From Alloprevotella sp. (GTDB lineage: Bacteria; Bacteroidota; Bacteroidia; Bacteroidales; Bacteroidaceae), in contig JAFUZP010000022.1 of the NCBI GenBank assembly GCA_017476545.1, positions 1 to 64,000 on the forward strand: a stretch of DNA of 64,000 nt, given 5' to 3'. This document shows positions 46,739 through 56,722 of this stretch, in pieces (position 1 is the stretch's first letter; each line of letters opens with the position of its first letter). The notes beneath the pieces are model-generated. The model was not told the DNA's origin and did no database searches. It was given only the letters and a program-made list of their open reading frames with translations. Both the position numbers and the translations under genes were made by a program.

Positions 46739-47819
46739 CGTCTTCGTCTATTTTTGCGCGCAGGTAGAGCTTGCGCACCTTCTTCATATCGTGCCTTACC
46801 ATGATGCGTATGAGCTCGCGGAAGCTGGTCTTCTGCGGGTTCCAGCCGAGGAGGGTCTTTGCCTTGGTGGGGTCGCCCAGGAGCTGGTCCACCTCGGCCG
46901 GGCGGAAGTACTTGGGATCGACCTCCACGAGCACCTTGCCCGTGGCCTTGTCGATGCCCTTCTCCTCTACGCCTTCGCCTTGCCACTCCAGTTTGATGCC
47001 CAGTTCGGCGAAGGTGAGCGTGGTGAACTCGCGCACGGTGTGGTACTCGCCGGTGGCGATGACGAAGTCCTCCGGCGTTTCGTGCTGCAGCATGAGCCAC
47101 ATGCACTCCACGTAGTCGCGGGCATAGCCCCAGTCGCGCAGCGAGTTGAGGTTACCGAGGTAGAGCTTGTTCTGAAATCCCTGCTTGATGCGTGCTGCGG
47201 CAAGGGTAATCTTGCGCGTCACGAAGGTCTCGCCGCGCCGCTCGCTCTCGTGGTTGAAGAGGATGCCGTTCACGGCGAACATGCCGTAGCTCTCGCGGTA
47301 GTTCTTCACAATCCAGAAGCCGTACTGCTTGGCCACGCCGTAGGGCGAACGGGGGTAGAAGGGCGTCGTCTCCTTCTGCGGCACTTCCTGCACGAGTCCG
47401 AAGAGCTCGGAGGTGGAGGCTTGGTAGATGCGGGTGCGCTTCTCCATGCCGAGTATGCGGACGGCCTCCAGTAGGCGCAGTACGCCCACGGCGTCGGTCT
47501 CGGCGGTGTACTCGGGCACGTCGAAGGAAACCTTCACGTGGCTCTGCGCGGCGAGGTTGTAGATTTCGTCGGGCTGCACCTTCTGCAAGATGCGGACGAT
47601 GGAGGAGGTGTCCGTCAGGTCGCCCCAGTGGAGCTTCACGCGGCGGTCGCGCTTCATGTCGCGCACCCACTCGTCCAGGTAGAGGTGCTCTATGCGGCCC
47701 GTATTGAAAGAGGAACTGCGGCGCATCAGGCCGTGTACTTCGTAGCCCTTCTCCAGAAGGAACTCGGCAAGGAACGAGCCGTCCTGTCCCGTGATGCCGG
47801 TGATGATTGCTTTCTTCAT
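46725..47819 (-). CDS. gmd: GDP-mannose 4,6-dehydratase
   Basis: 364 residues. First step from GDP-mannose to GDP-L-fucose. [20 protein letters not shown] at the N-terminus binds [19 protein letters not shown], and active-site [13 protein letters not shown] with Tyr-x3-Lys. Acidic C-terminal tail EDDADE. Directly upstream of fcl with overlap and 25 bases after the secreted protein gene at 47845, so these three probably share a transcript. Confidence 0.96.
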   Translation of the reverse strand: MKKAIITGITGQDGSFLAEFLLEKGYEVHGLMRRSSSFNTGRIEHLYLDEWVRDMKRDRRVKLHWGDLTDTSSIVRILQKVQPDEIYNLAAQSHVKVSFDVPEYTAETDAVGVLRLLEAVRILGMEKRTRIYQASTSELFGLVQEVPQKETTPFYPRSPYGVAKQYGFWIVKNYRESYGMFAVNGILFNHESERRGETFVTRKITLAAARIKQGFQNKLYLGNLNSLRDWGYARDYVECMWLMLQHETPEDFVIATGEYHTVREFTTLTFAELGIKLEWQGEGVEEKGIDKATGKVLVEVDPKYFRPAEVDQLLGDPTKAKTLLGWNPQKTSFRELIRIMVRHDMKKVRKLYLRAKIDEDDADE

Positions 47820-47844
47820 ATTATATATAATAATGTGTGTAGTG

Positions 47845-48498
47845 TCAGTGCTCCAGCCTGTCGCTGCCCAGTCGCTCCAGTGGCTCTGCCGGGATGTCCC
47901 GCCACGCCACTTTGGGCTTCGCGCCTTGCTTGAAGGCGTTCGTCTTCGTCAGCTTGCACTTATGCGTCAGGTAGTTGTAGCTCTCGTTGTCGGCCTCTCC
48001 CGTAGCTCTCGACATCGTGTCGATGTCTTTCCCGATGAGGAAGAAGTCACCGTCCTGGTACCTGAAGGTGTAGCTCGTGGCTCCGGTGTCCCAGCCCCCC
48101 GCACTCGCGAAGGTGGAGGTGCTGATGCGCAACGTGCCACGGTCGGTGATGCTGAGTCCGTTGTCCACCCATAGGTGCTCGTCCGTCTGGTACGCCAGGG
48201 CGTGCTCGTATTGCCGCCATAGGCCGAAGCTGCCGTCGGACCGACCGAAGTAGATGGCCAGTACAGGCTCGTTGAAGTTATAGACGTAGCCGTCGTCGCG
48301 CGTCTTCATGTTCTCGGGGAAGTCCGGCGTTGCTATGACGGCGAGGTCATCGCGTCCGTCCTTGTTCAGGTCGCCCCGGGCGGAAACCGTCGTCCACCCT
48401 GCGGGCACCAGCTCCTGTACGGAGCGGCCGCTCTGCTTGAGGGACTGCGCCGAAGCGAGGGCGGGGAGGAAGGATAGGAAAAGGAAGAAACGTCGCAT
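47845..48498 (-). CDS. Secreted protein with FG-GAP/VCBS-like segment
   Basis: 217 residues. The start at 48498 opens a signal peptide ([17 protein letters not shown]). Near residue 40-50 is [16 protein letters not shown], a calcium-loop sequence typical of FG-GAP/VCBS repeats, and [15 protein letters not shown] follows as in integrin-like repeats. I do not recognise a specific family function. It is encoded just before gmd-fcl on the same strand, which may only reflect transcription order. Confidence 0.75.
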   Translation of the reverse strand: MRRFFLFLSFLPALASAQSLKQSGRSVQELVPAGWTTVSARGDLNKDGRDDLAVIATPDFPENMKTRDDGYVYNFNEPVLAIYFGRSDGSFGLWRQYEHALAYQTDEHLWVDNGLSITDRGTLRISTSTFASAGGWDTGATSYTFRYQDGDFFLIGKDIDTMSRATGEADNESYNYLTHKCKLTKTNAFKQGAKPKVAWRDIPAEPLERLGSDRLEH

Positions 48499-48595
48499 GG
48501 TGTAATGGGGATTATGGCGTTGGATAGCCCTATCGGTAACTGGCCGCGCAAGGAGATGCGCCCCGCCCGAAGTGCGGGACGCTTCCCTGGGCTTC

Positions 48596-48723
48596 AAGCC
48601 CGATGGTCTTTAATAATCGTTACTCGTCAGCCTATCGGCGAGCCAGCCTGCAAGAGAGCTTCGCCCTCCCAGGGCTGACGTACGCCTGCTGAGTCGTGAG
48701 ATTTCTTCAAAGCCCGATGGTCT
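48596..48723. repeat. 15-bp direct repeat around fumarase stop
   Basis: AAGCCCGATGGTCTT occurs at 48596-48610 and 48709-48723; the second copy contains the last four fumarase codons and stop. The 98 bases between show no strong inverted ends. It may be a remnant of a small insertion or duplication. Confidence 0.6.
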
Positions 48724-50350
48724 TGAAGAAGTCATTTCCTTTATCGTCCACGAGGATGAAGGCGGGGAAGTCCTCGACCTCAATCTTCCAGACGGCTTCC
48801 ATGCCGAGTTCGGGATACTCCACGCACTCGATGCTCTTGATGCTCTGGAAGGAGAGTACGGCTGCGGGACCGCCGATGCTGCCGAGGTAGAAGCCGCCGT
48901 ACTTCTTGCAGGCATCCGTCACCTGCTGCGTGCGGTTGCCCTTCGCAATCATGAGCAGCGAGCCGCCTTTGGACTGGAAGAGGTCCACGTAGGGGTCCAT
49001 GCGGTTTGCCGTCGTGGGACCCATGGAGCCACAGGGCATGCCTGCGGGCGTCTTGGCGGGACCGGCGTAGAGCACGGGGTGGTCCTTGAGATACTGCGGG
49101 ATGTCCTCGCCGCGGTCCAGGCGTTCCTTAATCTTCGCATGGGCGATGTCGCGCGCCACGATGATGGTGCCGTTCAGGGAGAGGCGCGTCGAGACGGGAT
49201 ACTGCGTGAGCTGTGCCAGCACTTCCTTCATCGGGCGGTTCAGGTCCACCTTCACGCCGCCGCCTTCGCCTGCCTGGCGCAGGGCTTCGGGGATGAGTTC
49301 CGTGGGGCGGTCGTCCAGCTTTTCAATCCAAATGCCGTCCCGGTTGATCTTACACTTGATGTTGCGGTCGGCAGAGCAGCTGACGCCCAGGCCTACGGGA
49401 CACGAGGCGCCGTGGCGCGGCAGGCGGACGACGCGGATGTCGTGGGCGAAGTACTTTCCGCCGAACTGTGCGCCGAGGCCTATCTTGCAAGCCTCCTCGT
49501 AGAGACGCTCCTCCAGCGCGACGTCGCGGAAGGCGCGGCCTGTCTCGTCGCCCGTCGTGGGCAGGGAGTCGTAGTACTTCGTGGAGGCGAGCTTCACGGT
49601 GAGGAGGTTCTTCTCCGCGCTCGTGCCGCCGATGACGAAGGCGATGTGGTAGGGCGGGCAGGCCGCCGTGCCAAGGCTCTTCATCTTGCTGACGAGGAAG
49701 GGCACGAGCGTCTGCGGGTTCAGGATGGCCTTCGTCTCCTGGTAGAGATACGTCTTGTTGGCCGAGCCGCCGCCCTTGATGACGCAGAGGAACTTGTACT
49801 CCATGCCCTCCGTAGCCTCGATGTCAATCTGCGCGGGCAGGTTGCAGCGCGTGTTCACCTCCTTGTACATGTCCAGCGGAGCGTTCTGCGAATAGCGCAG
49901 GTTCTCCTCCGTATAGGTTTCATAGACACCGCGCGAGATGGCCTCCTCGTCGCAGTGGTAGCCCTTGTCGTCGGGTGCCGTCCACACCTGCTGCCCTTTC
50001 TCACCGTGGACGATGGCCGTGCCCGTGTCCTGACAGAAGGGGAGCTGCCCCTTCGCAGCCACCTCCGCGTTGCGCAGGAAGGTCAGGGCCACGTACTTGT
50101 CGTTCTCCGAAGCCTCGGGGTCGGAGAGGATTTTCGCCACCTGCTCGTTGTGGGCGCGCCGCAGCAGGAACGCCACGTCGCGGAAGGCCTGGCGCGTCAT
50201 CTTCTTCAGACCCTCGCGCTCCACCTTCAGGATGGGGTGACCTTCGAACTCGCCGAGGGAGACGTGCTCCTTCGTCAGCAGATAATACTCCGTAGTGTCC
50301 GGGCCGAGCTGGAACATCGGCGCGTACTTGAATTCAGGATTTTGTGCCAT
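48707..50350 (-). CDS. Class I fumarate hydratase (4Fe-4S)
   Basis: 547 residues, single-chain form with both alpha and beta parts. It interconverts fumarate and malate in the branched anaerobic TCA route to succinate/propionate. Iron-sulfur Cys in [11 protein letters not shown] (about 106), further Cys in [11 protein letters not shown] and [13 protein letters not shown] regions; beta part with [20 protein letters not shown] and IGGPAAV. The class is oxygen-sensitive, matching an anaerobe. It is separated by about 210 bases from the next minus-strand gene. Confidence 0.96.
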   Translation of the reverse strand: MAQNPEFKYAPMFQLGPDTTEYYLLTKEHVSLGEFEGHPILKVEREGLKKMTRQAFRDVAFLLRRAHNEQVAKILSDPEASENDKYVALTFLRNAEVAAKGQLPFCQDTGTAIVHGEKGQQVWTAPDDKGYHCDEEAISRGVYETYTEENLRYSQNAPLDMYKEVNTRCNLPAQIDIEATEGMEYKFLCVIKGGGSANKTYLYQETKAILNPQTLVPFLVSKMKSLGTAACPPYHIAFVIGGTSAEKNLLTVKLASTKYYDSLPTTGDETGRAFRDVALEERLYEEACKIGLGAQFGGKYFAHDIRVVRLPRHGASCPVGLGVSCSADRNIKCKINRDGIWIEKLDDRPTELIPEALRQAGEGGGVKVDLNRPMKEVLAQLTQYPVSTRLSLNGTIIVARDIAHAKIKERLDRGEDIPQYLKDHPVLYAGPAKTPAGMPCGSMGPTTANRMDPYVDLFQSKGGSLLMIAKGNRTQQVTDACKKYGGFYLGSIGGPAAVLSFQSIKSIECVEYPELGMEAVWKIEVEDFPAFILVDDKGNDFFKTIGL

Positions 50351-50381
50351 GATGCGTGTATGATATGTTTGTTATGTGCGG

Positions 50382-50389
50382 CAAAGATA
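50382..50389 (-). promoter_or_regulatory. Fumarase promoter -7 box
   Basis: On the minus strand TATCTTTG matches the -7 consensus perfectly, about 30 bases before the ATG; no clear -33 box. Confidence 0.55.
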
Positions 50390-50629
50390 GTCATTTATTT
50401 CTGTAAGACGGCTGGAAGGCTTGGCTGAGTGAAATATTTCTTTAATGTGAATAACGGTCTGGGTACTTATGGAGAAGCCTTCGGCTATAGTCCCTGCCGG
50501 GGAAAAACGACCAAGGCTGCCTAGGAGGAGAAGCTGGCAAATCTAAAGGCTGAATTTGATTACTTTGCAAGTCCTCCCGTCCTCCTCCCGCCCCGCAGGG
50601 GAGGGGGGGAGGGCAGGCGTGATAGTACC

Positions 50630-50717
50630 AGACCCTGCGGTTAGGAAAAACTGACCGCAGGGTTATTTCTCCGTAACCATAGGGTTGCGGTGGACTAACC
50701 CTAGGGCTGGAACTCCG
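50630..50717. repeat. 22-bp repeat cluster F (4 units)
   Basis: Four exact 22-bp units with cores AGACCCTGCGGTTA, TGACCGCAGGGTTA, TAACCATAGGGTTG and TAACCCTAGGGCTG. The remaining space 50400-50629 holds no gene I can support, only a possible -7-like TTACTTTG near 50563. Confidence 0.9.
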
Positions 50718-50758
50718 GCTCTGGCATCACGCGGCGGCATTGAATTCCTGTCCCTCCG

Positions 50759-50790
50759 TTTGTCCCACCCGAAAAGTTTTCGTATCTTAG
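50759..50790 (+). promoter_or_regulatory. Promoter of GH95 gene
   Basis: TTTG (50759-50762), 20 nt, TATCTTAG (50783-50790), one mismatch in the -7 box. Confidence 0.68.
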
Positions 50791-50820
50791 CCGCCGAAAT
50801 TTATAAATTCTTACCCAGAC

Positions 50821-53800
50821 ATGAGAAAGATTGCTACTTTCCTCTTCGTCCTGCTCAGTGCCCTCGGGGCTTCCCGCATGGCGGGGCAGACGTTGCCGAA
50901 GTTCTCCACGGCGGACAACCCCGTTTACTATTACGTCCAGTTCAAGGCCGGTGGTGCCTACCTTGCCGACATGGGGCAGGGCGCTAACCTGAGGACGGCG
51001 AACAAGACCAATACCGATGCGCAGAAGTGGGCCTTCATCGGTACGAAGGACGACTTCCGGCTGCTGTGCAAGACCGGTCGCTATGCCGGCTTCAGCGGCT
51101 CTTTCTTCACCGCCACGGCGGCAGGGGCCAGCCTGAAGCTCGTTGCTTCCACGAACGCCTCCGCTTCGGGGTATTGGGAGATACAGCGCAAGACTTCCTC
51201 CCAGAGCATGAACCAGTACCAAGGAACCGGCGCCGGCCGCCAGCTTGGCGAATGGGAGGCAGGCGACGCGAACAACCCCGTCAGCTTCACGCCCGCTTCG
51301 GCCATCCTCCCGGACTTTTCCGACGAGGATACGGAGCAATACTACTTCCTGCAGTTCTGTATCTCCGGCCAGACGCTGGAGGACCGAGGCGCAGGCCGCA
51401 GCGTCACGTTCGGCGATGCCGACCCCACGGACGGGCAGCTATGGAAACTCGTGGGCACGCCACAGAACTTCCAACTGGTGAGCAAGGCGGGACGCTACGC
51501 CTACATTGACGGCGCGTCGGCTTCCGCCTCAAGTGCCAGCGACAATGCACGCCTGAAGACCCGCACCACGCCGGACGACAAGGGCTTCAGCCTCAAGGAA
51601 ACGGGTAACTCCTCATACTTGACCAACTGGGAAATACAGTGGAACGGCTCCAACGGCAGCCGCACCAGCTTTAACCGTTGGGGCGGCGGTGAGCTGCCCG
51701 CCTCGGAAATCGGCCTGTGGAGCGCTAACGACGCGAACAATCCCATCCGCTTCATCATCCCGGACGACATGACCTACGCCGACTACCAAGTGGAAGGTGC
51801 GGCAGGCTACACGCCCGAACACCTACAGACGCTCTGGTACACGCAGCCCGCCACGCTCACTTCGTCCGCGAACAAGTGGATGGAGTACTCCCTGCCCCTC
51901 GGTAACGGCCAGCTGGGTGCAAGCCTCTTCGGCGGTGTGTATCGGGACGAGATTCTCTTCAACGAGAAGACCATCTGGACCGGGCGTAACGCGCTCAGCT
52001 CCTACGGCGGCGGCGGTTACGGCAGCTACCAGTACTTCGGCTCAATCTTCGCCGAGGATCTCAGCGGCACATTCAGTTTCGGCAGCGCACGCCCTGTGAA
52101 GGAGTATGTACGGCAGCTTGACCTGTCCAATGCCACGGGCGCGGTAATGTTCGCCGATGCTGATGGCGTGCGCTATAAGCGGGAATACATCTCCAGCTAT
52201 CCCGCGCAGGCTATCGTTGTCCGTTACTCCGCTTCCGAAGCCGGTAAGCTAAGTATGCGCTTCACCTTGCAGAGCGGCGTGGACGGCAGGCCTGCCACCA
52301 CCTACGCGGACGGTGAAGCCTCCTTCCACAAGAAGCTGGACCTCGTCACCTGCGATGCAAGGCTAAAGGTCATCCCCACAGGCGGAACAATGGAGACAGC
52401 CGGCGGCGGCATAGAAGTGCGCGGTGCGGACGAGATACTCCTCGTCCTCTGCGGCGGTAGCGACTACGACCTCTCATCCGCCAGCTATGTCTCCGGCACG
52501 GCACAGCTCGCCAGCAAGATAAAGGATGCCGTTACGGCCGCAGCCGCTAAGGGGTGGGAGAGCCTCTACGCGGAGCACGTGGCAGACTACCAGCACCTCT
52601 TTGACCGGGTGGACCTCCAGTTCGATGGGGCGCAGAACACGCTTCCGACAGACCAACTCGTGGATGCCTATGGGCGCACGGGGTCGTCCACTTCGTCCGC
52701 AACAACGCTTATGCTCGAAAAGCTCTACTTCGACTACGGACGCTACCTCGAGATAGCTTCCAGCCGGGGCGTGGATGTGCCGAGCAACCTGCAAGGCATC
52801 TGGAACAACTCCCCCACGCCGCCTTGGAACGCGGACATACATGCCAATATCAATGTGCAGATGAACTACTGGCCCGCTGAGCCTACCAACCTCAGCGAGA
52901 CCCATCTGCCTTTCCTTAACCACATCATCAGTCTCGCCACCGAGCACAAAGAGTGGCAGGACTATGCCAAGCGCAGCGGGCAGACCGTGGGCTGGACCTT
53001 CTACACGGAGAACAACATCTTCGGGGGCGGTTCTCCCTGGAGCGACAACTACACCATTGCGAACGCATGGTACGTCACCCACCTCTGGCAGCACTACCGC
53101 TACACGCTTGACCGCGACTTCCTGAAGCGTGCCTTCCCCGCTATGTGGACGTGCTCGAAGTACTGGATGGAGCGTATGGTGAAAGCCGCGGACGGCACCT
53201 ATGAGTGCCCCAACGAGTACTCCCCCGAACACGGGCCGCAGAGCCAGAACGCTACCGCGCACTCGCAGCAGCTCGTCATCGAACTCTTCCAGAACACGAA
53301 GGATGCGGCAGATATCCTCGGCGATGAGGCAGGGCTGCGACCGGCTGAACTGACACGCCTCACGGACTACCTCGAGCATTCCGACAAGGGACTCGCCATA
53401 GAGCAGTACACCGGGGCGTGGGGTAATCCGCAGAACGGCGTTCGCTCCGGGACGGACATCCTGCGCGAGTGGAAGTACTCCGCCTACAACGTTGGTGAGA
53501 ACAACCACCGCCACCAGTCCCACCTGATGTGCCTTTATCCTTTCGCGCAGGTGACGCCTTCCAGCCCCTACTTCCAGGCCGCTGTGAACTCCCTAAAGCT
53601 CCGCTCGGATAACAGTACGGGTTGGTCGATGGGCTGGCGCATCAACCTCTGGGCCCGTGCCCAGGACGGCGACCACGCACATGTCCTGCTGCACTCCGCC
53701 CTGAAGCACAGTACGAGCTATGGCACCAACCAGAACGCCGGAGGCATTTACTACAACCTCTACGACTCCCATTCTCCTTTCCAGATAGACGGGAACTTCG

Positions 53801-54318
53801 GTGCCTGCGCCGGTATCGCCGAGATGCTTATGCAGAGTGCCACGGATACCATCCAGCTCCTGCCCGCCCTACCCAAGGTGTGGAAAACGGGTAGCGTCAA
53901 GGGGCTGAAAGCCGTGGGCGGCTTCGTCGTCAGCATTGAATGGAGTAAGAACAAGCCTGTCCGCGCCGTCATAGAGAATCCCCTCGGCACAGAGGCTCCC
54001 GCTGTCTATGGGAAATACCTCATCCCCGTCAATTCCGAGAAGGGTAGCACTACCGTTATTGACTTTGATGAGAACGGCGTGCCCATCACGGGGGTCAGTA
54101 GTGTCCAGGCCGACCTCCGCCAAGAGATAGCTGTCAGCGGGAATACCGTCACGGTGAGAAGTGCCGATATGGAATGCGTCAGCGTCTATGACCTGCAGGG
54201 CCGCCTGCTGATGGAGACGACGAAGCGTTCCTTCAGCCTGCCCGCAGCAGCCGGAACCCTCCTGCTTGCCGTGCGCGCCACGGACGGCACTGTGCAGAGC
54301 CACAAGCTCGCACGCTGA
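50821..54318 (+). CDS. Secreted GH95 alpha-L-fucosidase with duplicated N-terminal lectin-like repeats
   Basis: 1165 residues. Signal peptide 1-22. Two related beta-trefoil/ricin-like modules precede the enzyme, about 35-165 and 170-315, each with a Y(Y/F)xxQF start and a GRYAxxxG turn. Residues about 330-1080 are GH95: WMEYSLPLGNGQLGASLFGG, LFNEKTIWTG, GIWNNSPTPPWNADIHANIN near 660-680, YWPAEPTNLSE, ECPNEYSPEHGP near 796 and DGNFGACAGIAEMLMQS near 990. It should release alpha-1,2-linked fucose from host glycans. The C-terminus (VSVYDLQGRLLMETTK) looks like a type IX sorting tail. Single gene with its own promoter. Confidence 0.94.
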   Translation: MRKIATFLFVLLSALGASRMAGQTLPKFSTADNPVYYYVQFKAGGAYLADMGQGANLRTANKTNTDAQKWAFIGTKDDFRLLCKTGRYAGFSGSFFTATAAGASLKLVASTNASASGYWEIQRKTSSQSMNQYQGTGAGRQLGEWEAGDANNPVSFTPASAILPDFSDEDTEQYYFLQFCISGQTLEDRGAGRSVTFGDADPTDGQLWKLVGTPQNFQLVSKAGRYAYIDGASASASSASDNARLKTRTTPDDKGFSLKETGNSSYLTNWEIQWNGSNGSRTSFNRWGGGELPASEIGLWSANDANNPIRFIIPDDMTYADYQVEGAAGYTPEHLQTLWYTQPATLTSSANKWMEYSLPLGNGQLGASLFGGVYRDEILFNEKTIWTGRNALSSYGGGGYGSYQYFGSIFAEDLSGTFSFGSARPVKEYVRQLDLSNATGAVMFADADGVRYKREYISSYPAQAIVVRYSASEAGKLSMRFTLQSGVDGRPATTYADGEASFHKKLDLVTCDARLKVIPTGGTMETAGGGIEVRGADEILLVLCGGSDYDLSSASYVSGTAQLASKIKDAVTAAAAKGWESLYAEHVADYQHLFDRVDLQFDGAQNTLPTDQLVDAYGRTGSSTSSATTLMLEKLYFDYGRYLEIASSRGVDVPSNLQGIWNNSPTPPWNADIHANINVQMNYWPAEPTNLSETHLPFLNHIISLATEHKEWQDYAKRSGQTVGWTFYTENNIFGGGSPWSDNYTIANAWYVTHLWQHYRYTLDRDFLKRAFPAMWTCSKYWMERMVKAADGTYECPNEYSPEHGPQSQNATAHSQQLVIELFQNTKDAADILGDEAGLRPAELTRLTDYLEHSDKGLAIEQYTGAWGNPQNGVRSGTDILREWKYSAYNVGENNHRHQSHLMCLYPFAQVTPSSPYFQAAVNSLKLRSDNSTGWSMGWRINLWARAQDGDHAHVLLHSALKHSTSYGTNQNAGGIYYNLYDSHSPFQIDGNFGACAGIAEMLMQSATDTIQLLPALPKVWKTGSVKGLKAVGGFVVSIEWSKNKPVRAVIENPLGTEAPAVYGKYLIPVNSEKGSTTVIDFDENGVPITGVSSVQADLRQEIAVSGNTVTVRSADMECVSVYDLQGRLLMETTKRSFSLPAAAGTLLLAVRATDGTVQSHKLAR

Positions 54319-54384
54319 GCGCGCACATATTTATTATATATAGTAACCGCCCCTCGGCACGGGGAAGAGGGCGGCAGCAAATTT

Positions 54385-54455
54385 TTCGTGAGTAACTCAT
54401 GGCTTGTCTGTACATGTGTGCAGGGTAGCGGGGGATTACTCACGAATTGTTTTTT
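54385..54455. other. Long inverted-repeat element with T-run
   Basis: Perfect 11-bp arms TTCGTGAGTAA (54385-54395) and TTACTCACGAA (54436-54446) flank 40 bases and are followed by TTGTTTTTT. It could be the GH95 terminator, a small RNA, or a short mobile remnant. The rest of 54456-54603 shows only a small CCCGG…CCGGG-type hairpin near 54489-54507. Confidence 0.6.
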
Positions 54456-54603
54456 ATAGTGCCTTACGCGCAATCTGTCTGCAAATAGCCCGGCCCTTCT
54501 GCCGGGTGGGTTGCGGGGTGCTTTGCAGGGCCTTTGGCGTGGCGGCTGGAGCAGATACACCTCTGTCGGGGTAGGCTGGGCGTTCAGAAAGGCGGCTGTG
54601 GGC

Positions 54604-54633
54604 TTTGTTGTATGGTTAATTTTATTAACTTTG
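54604..54633 (+). promoter_or_regulatory. Promoter of Na/Pi symporter gene
   Basis: TTTG (54604-54607), 18 nt, TAACTTTG (54626-54633), in an AT-rich patch. Confidence 0.7.
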
Positions 54634-54702
54634 CAGCATCTTTTCCTTCCCGCCTCCGTTTTTCCGGGCAGGCGGCCGGGGTTTATTTCTTCGTAATAGT
54701 AT

Positions 54703-56433
54703 ATGGAATCAAGTTACACATTCCTTCTGCTGAAAGTGCTGGGCTCACTCGCCCTGCTGATGTTCGGTATGAAGTCTATGAGCGAGGCCTTGCAGAAGAT
54801 GGCGGGTCCGCAGTTGCGCCACGTGCTCGGCGCGATGACCACCAACCGCTTTACGGGTGTGCTGACGGGAGTCTTCGTGACGGCAGCGGTGCAGTCCAGT
54901 ACGGCCACCACGTTGATGACCATCTCCTTCGTATCGGCAGGTCTGCTGACGCTGGTGCAGGCTATTTCGGTCATCATGGGAGCCAATATCGGAACGACGG
55001 TCACGGCCTGGATTATGTCGCTGGGCTTCTCGTTCAATATCTCCGACTTCGTCTATCCCGCCTTCTTCATCGGTATCATCTTGATATACATGAAGCGCCG
55101 CCGCATTATCGGCGACTTCCTCTTCGGCGTGGCTTTCCTCTTCCTGGGGCTGAGCACGCTGAAGGAGACGGGCTTCAGCATTGTGCAGGACCCGGAGGCC
55201 AGCCAGGCTATCACGGCGTTCTTCGCCCGCTTCAATGACCCCAATTTCTTCAATTCCGCCCTCTTCCTCTTCATCGGTACGGTGCTGACGCTGTGTGTCC
55301 AGTCCTCCGCAGCGATTATGGCTATCACGATGATACTCTGTTCCACGGGTGTCCTGAGCATAGACCAGGGCGTGATGCTCGTGCTGGGTGAGAATGTCGG
55401 GACTACCATTACGGCCAATATCGTGGCACTCGGCGCCAATACGGCGGCACGGCGTGCTGCGCTGGCACACTTCTCCATCAATATCTTCGGCGTCGTCTGG
55501 GTGCTTCTTCTGCTGCATCCCGTTGTCAATACGTTATGCAACTTTATCGGTTTCGAGCGTGGTATGCTCCCCGGCGACCCCGGCTATGCAACTAATCTTG
55601 CCCGCATATCTGTCGTGCTGGCCTCCTTCCACTCGGCTTTCAATATCACGAACGTCGCGGTTCTTATCTGGTTCCTGCCCGCGCTTGAACGCTTCGTGTC
55701 CTGGCTCATCAAGCCGCAAAAGGTGGACGAGGAGGAGGACTCCCGCCTTCATTTCATCACGAGTGGCATTATGAAAACGCCGGAAATCTCCGTCCTTGAG
55801 GCACAGAAGGAGATACGCTCCTTTGCCGAGCGCATGGTGCGGATGTACGGCATGGTGCGCGACCTCGTGGAGGAAAAGGATGACGACAAATTCAAAAAAC
55901 TCTTTGAGCGCATAGAAAAGTACGAGCAGATAAGCGATAATATGGAGTACGAGATAGGCAAGTATCTCGAGCAGGTGAGTGATGCGCATCTCTCCGACGA
56001 GACGAAGGCCAAGATACGCTCCATGCTCCGCCAGATAAGTGAGCTGGAGAGTATCGGCGACAGCTGCTACAACCTCGCCCGCACGTTGAGCCGCTATCAC
56101 GGCGGTAAGGAGCATTTCACCGATGAGCAGGCACAGAGCCTCGGCGACCTCATGGCACTTGTCGGGCGTAGCCTGGAACTGATGAAAGGTCTGCTTGATG
56201 GCCGCAAGGAGGAGCTTGATGCAGGGCCGAGCTTCGTCCTTGAAGGCGAAATTAACCAGCTGCGCAATCAACTCAAGACGCAGAACATCGCCGCCATCAA
56301 TGACCAGAAATACTCCTACGCCGTCGCCACGATGTACATTGACCTTATCAATGAATGCGAGAAACTCGCCGACTACGTTATCAACGTTGTGGAGGCGCGC
56401 ATCGGTAAGGCGCAGCCCGGCTCGGCGGACTGA
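54703..56433 (+). CDS. Na/Pi cotransporter family protein with PhoU-like domain
   Basis: 576 residues. About eight membrane helices in the first 345 residues with the two PNaS repeats, marked by VTAAVQSSTATTLM near 60-73 and LTLCVQSSAAIMAI near 190-205, each a QSS motif for substrate and sodium. Residues about 370-560 form a cytosolic PhoU-like helical domain. It probably takes up phosphate with Na+, though some relatives may export it. Single gene; a hairpin follows at 56466. Confidence 0.92.
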   Translation: MESSYTFLLLKVLGSLALLMFGMKSMSEALQKMAGPQLRHVLGAMTTNRFTGVLTGVFVTAAVQSSTATTLMTISFVSAGLLTLVQAISVIMGANIGTTVTAWIMSLGFSFNISDFVYPAFFIGIILIYMKRRRIIGDFLFGVAFLFLGLSTLKETGFSIVQDPEASQAITAFFARFNDPNFFNSALFLFIGTVLTLCVQSSAAIMAITMILCSTGVLSIDQGVMLVLGENVGTTITANIVALGANTAARRAALAHFSINIFGVVWVLLLLHPVVNTLCNFIGFERGMLPGDPGYATNLARISVVLASFHSAFNITNVAVLIWFLPALERFVSWLIKPQKVDEEEDSRLHFITSGIMKTPEISVLEAQKEIRSFAERMVRMYGMVRDLVEEKDDDKFKKLFERIEKYEQISDNMEYEIGKYLEQVSDAHLSDETKAKIRSMLRQISELESIGDSCYNLARTLSRYHGGKEHFTDEQAQSLGDLMALVGRSLELMKGLLDGRKEELDAGPSFVLEGEINQLRNQLKTQNIAAINDQKYSYAVATMYIDLINECEKLADYVINVVEARIGKAQPGSAD

Positions 56434-56465
56434 TGCCCGCCCTTCCTGTTATAAAACCTGAAATT

Positions 56466-56490
56466 CCCCGGTGGAACTATTCCGTCGGGG
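56466..56490. terminator. Hairpin after Na/Pi gene
   Basis: An 11-bp stem CCCCGGTGGAA/TTCCGTCGGGG (two G:T) with CTA loop, weak T content after it. The remaining bases to 56722 show nothing clear. Confidence 0.6.
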
Positions 56491-56722
56491 GCTTCTGTGC
56501 GCATACCTCAACATGAGGTGGGCGCACAACTCAATGCGGGGAGTGTGCTTACCTTTATCCGAGCAGTCCGCACGACGCAGAACAGATTTCCGGGGAGTTT
56601 ACAATACCCCCCGAAAGTCTTAATATCGGTGTCAGTAGTTCTATGTGTGTGAAGTGTGCGCGTTTTCTTGGACTATTTCCTTGCTGTCCTATATATAGAG
56701 GCCGCGTGCCGGTGCGGGAAAT

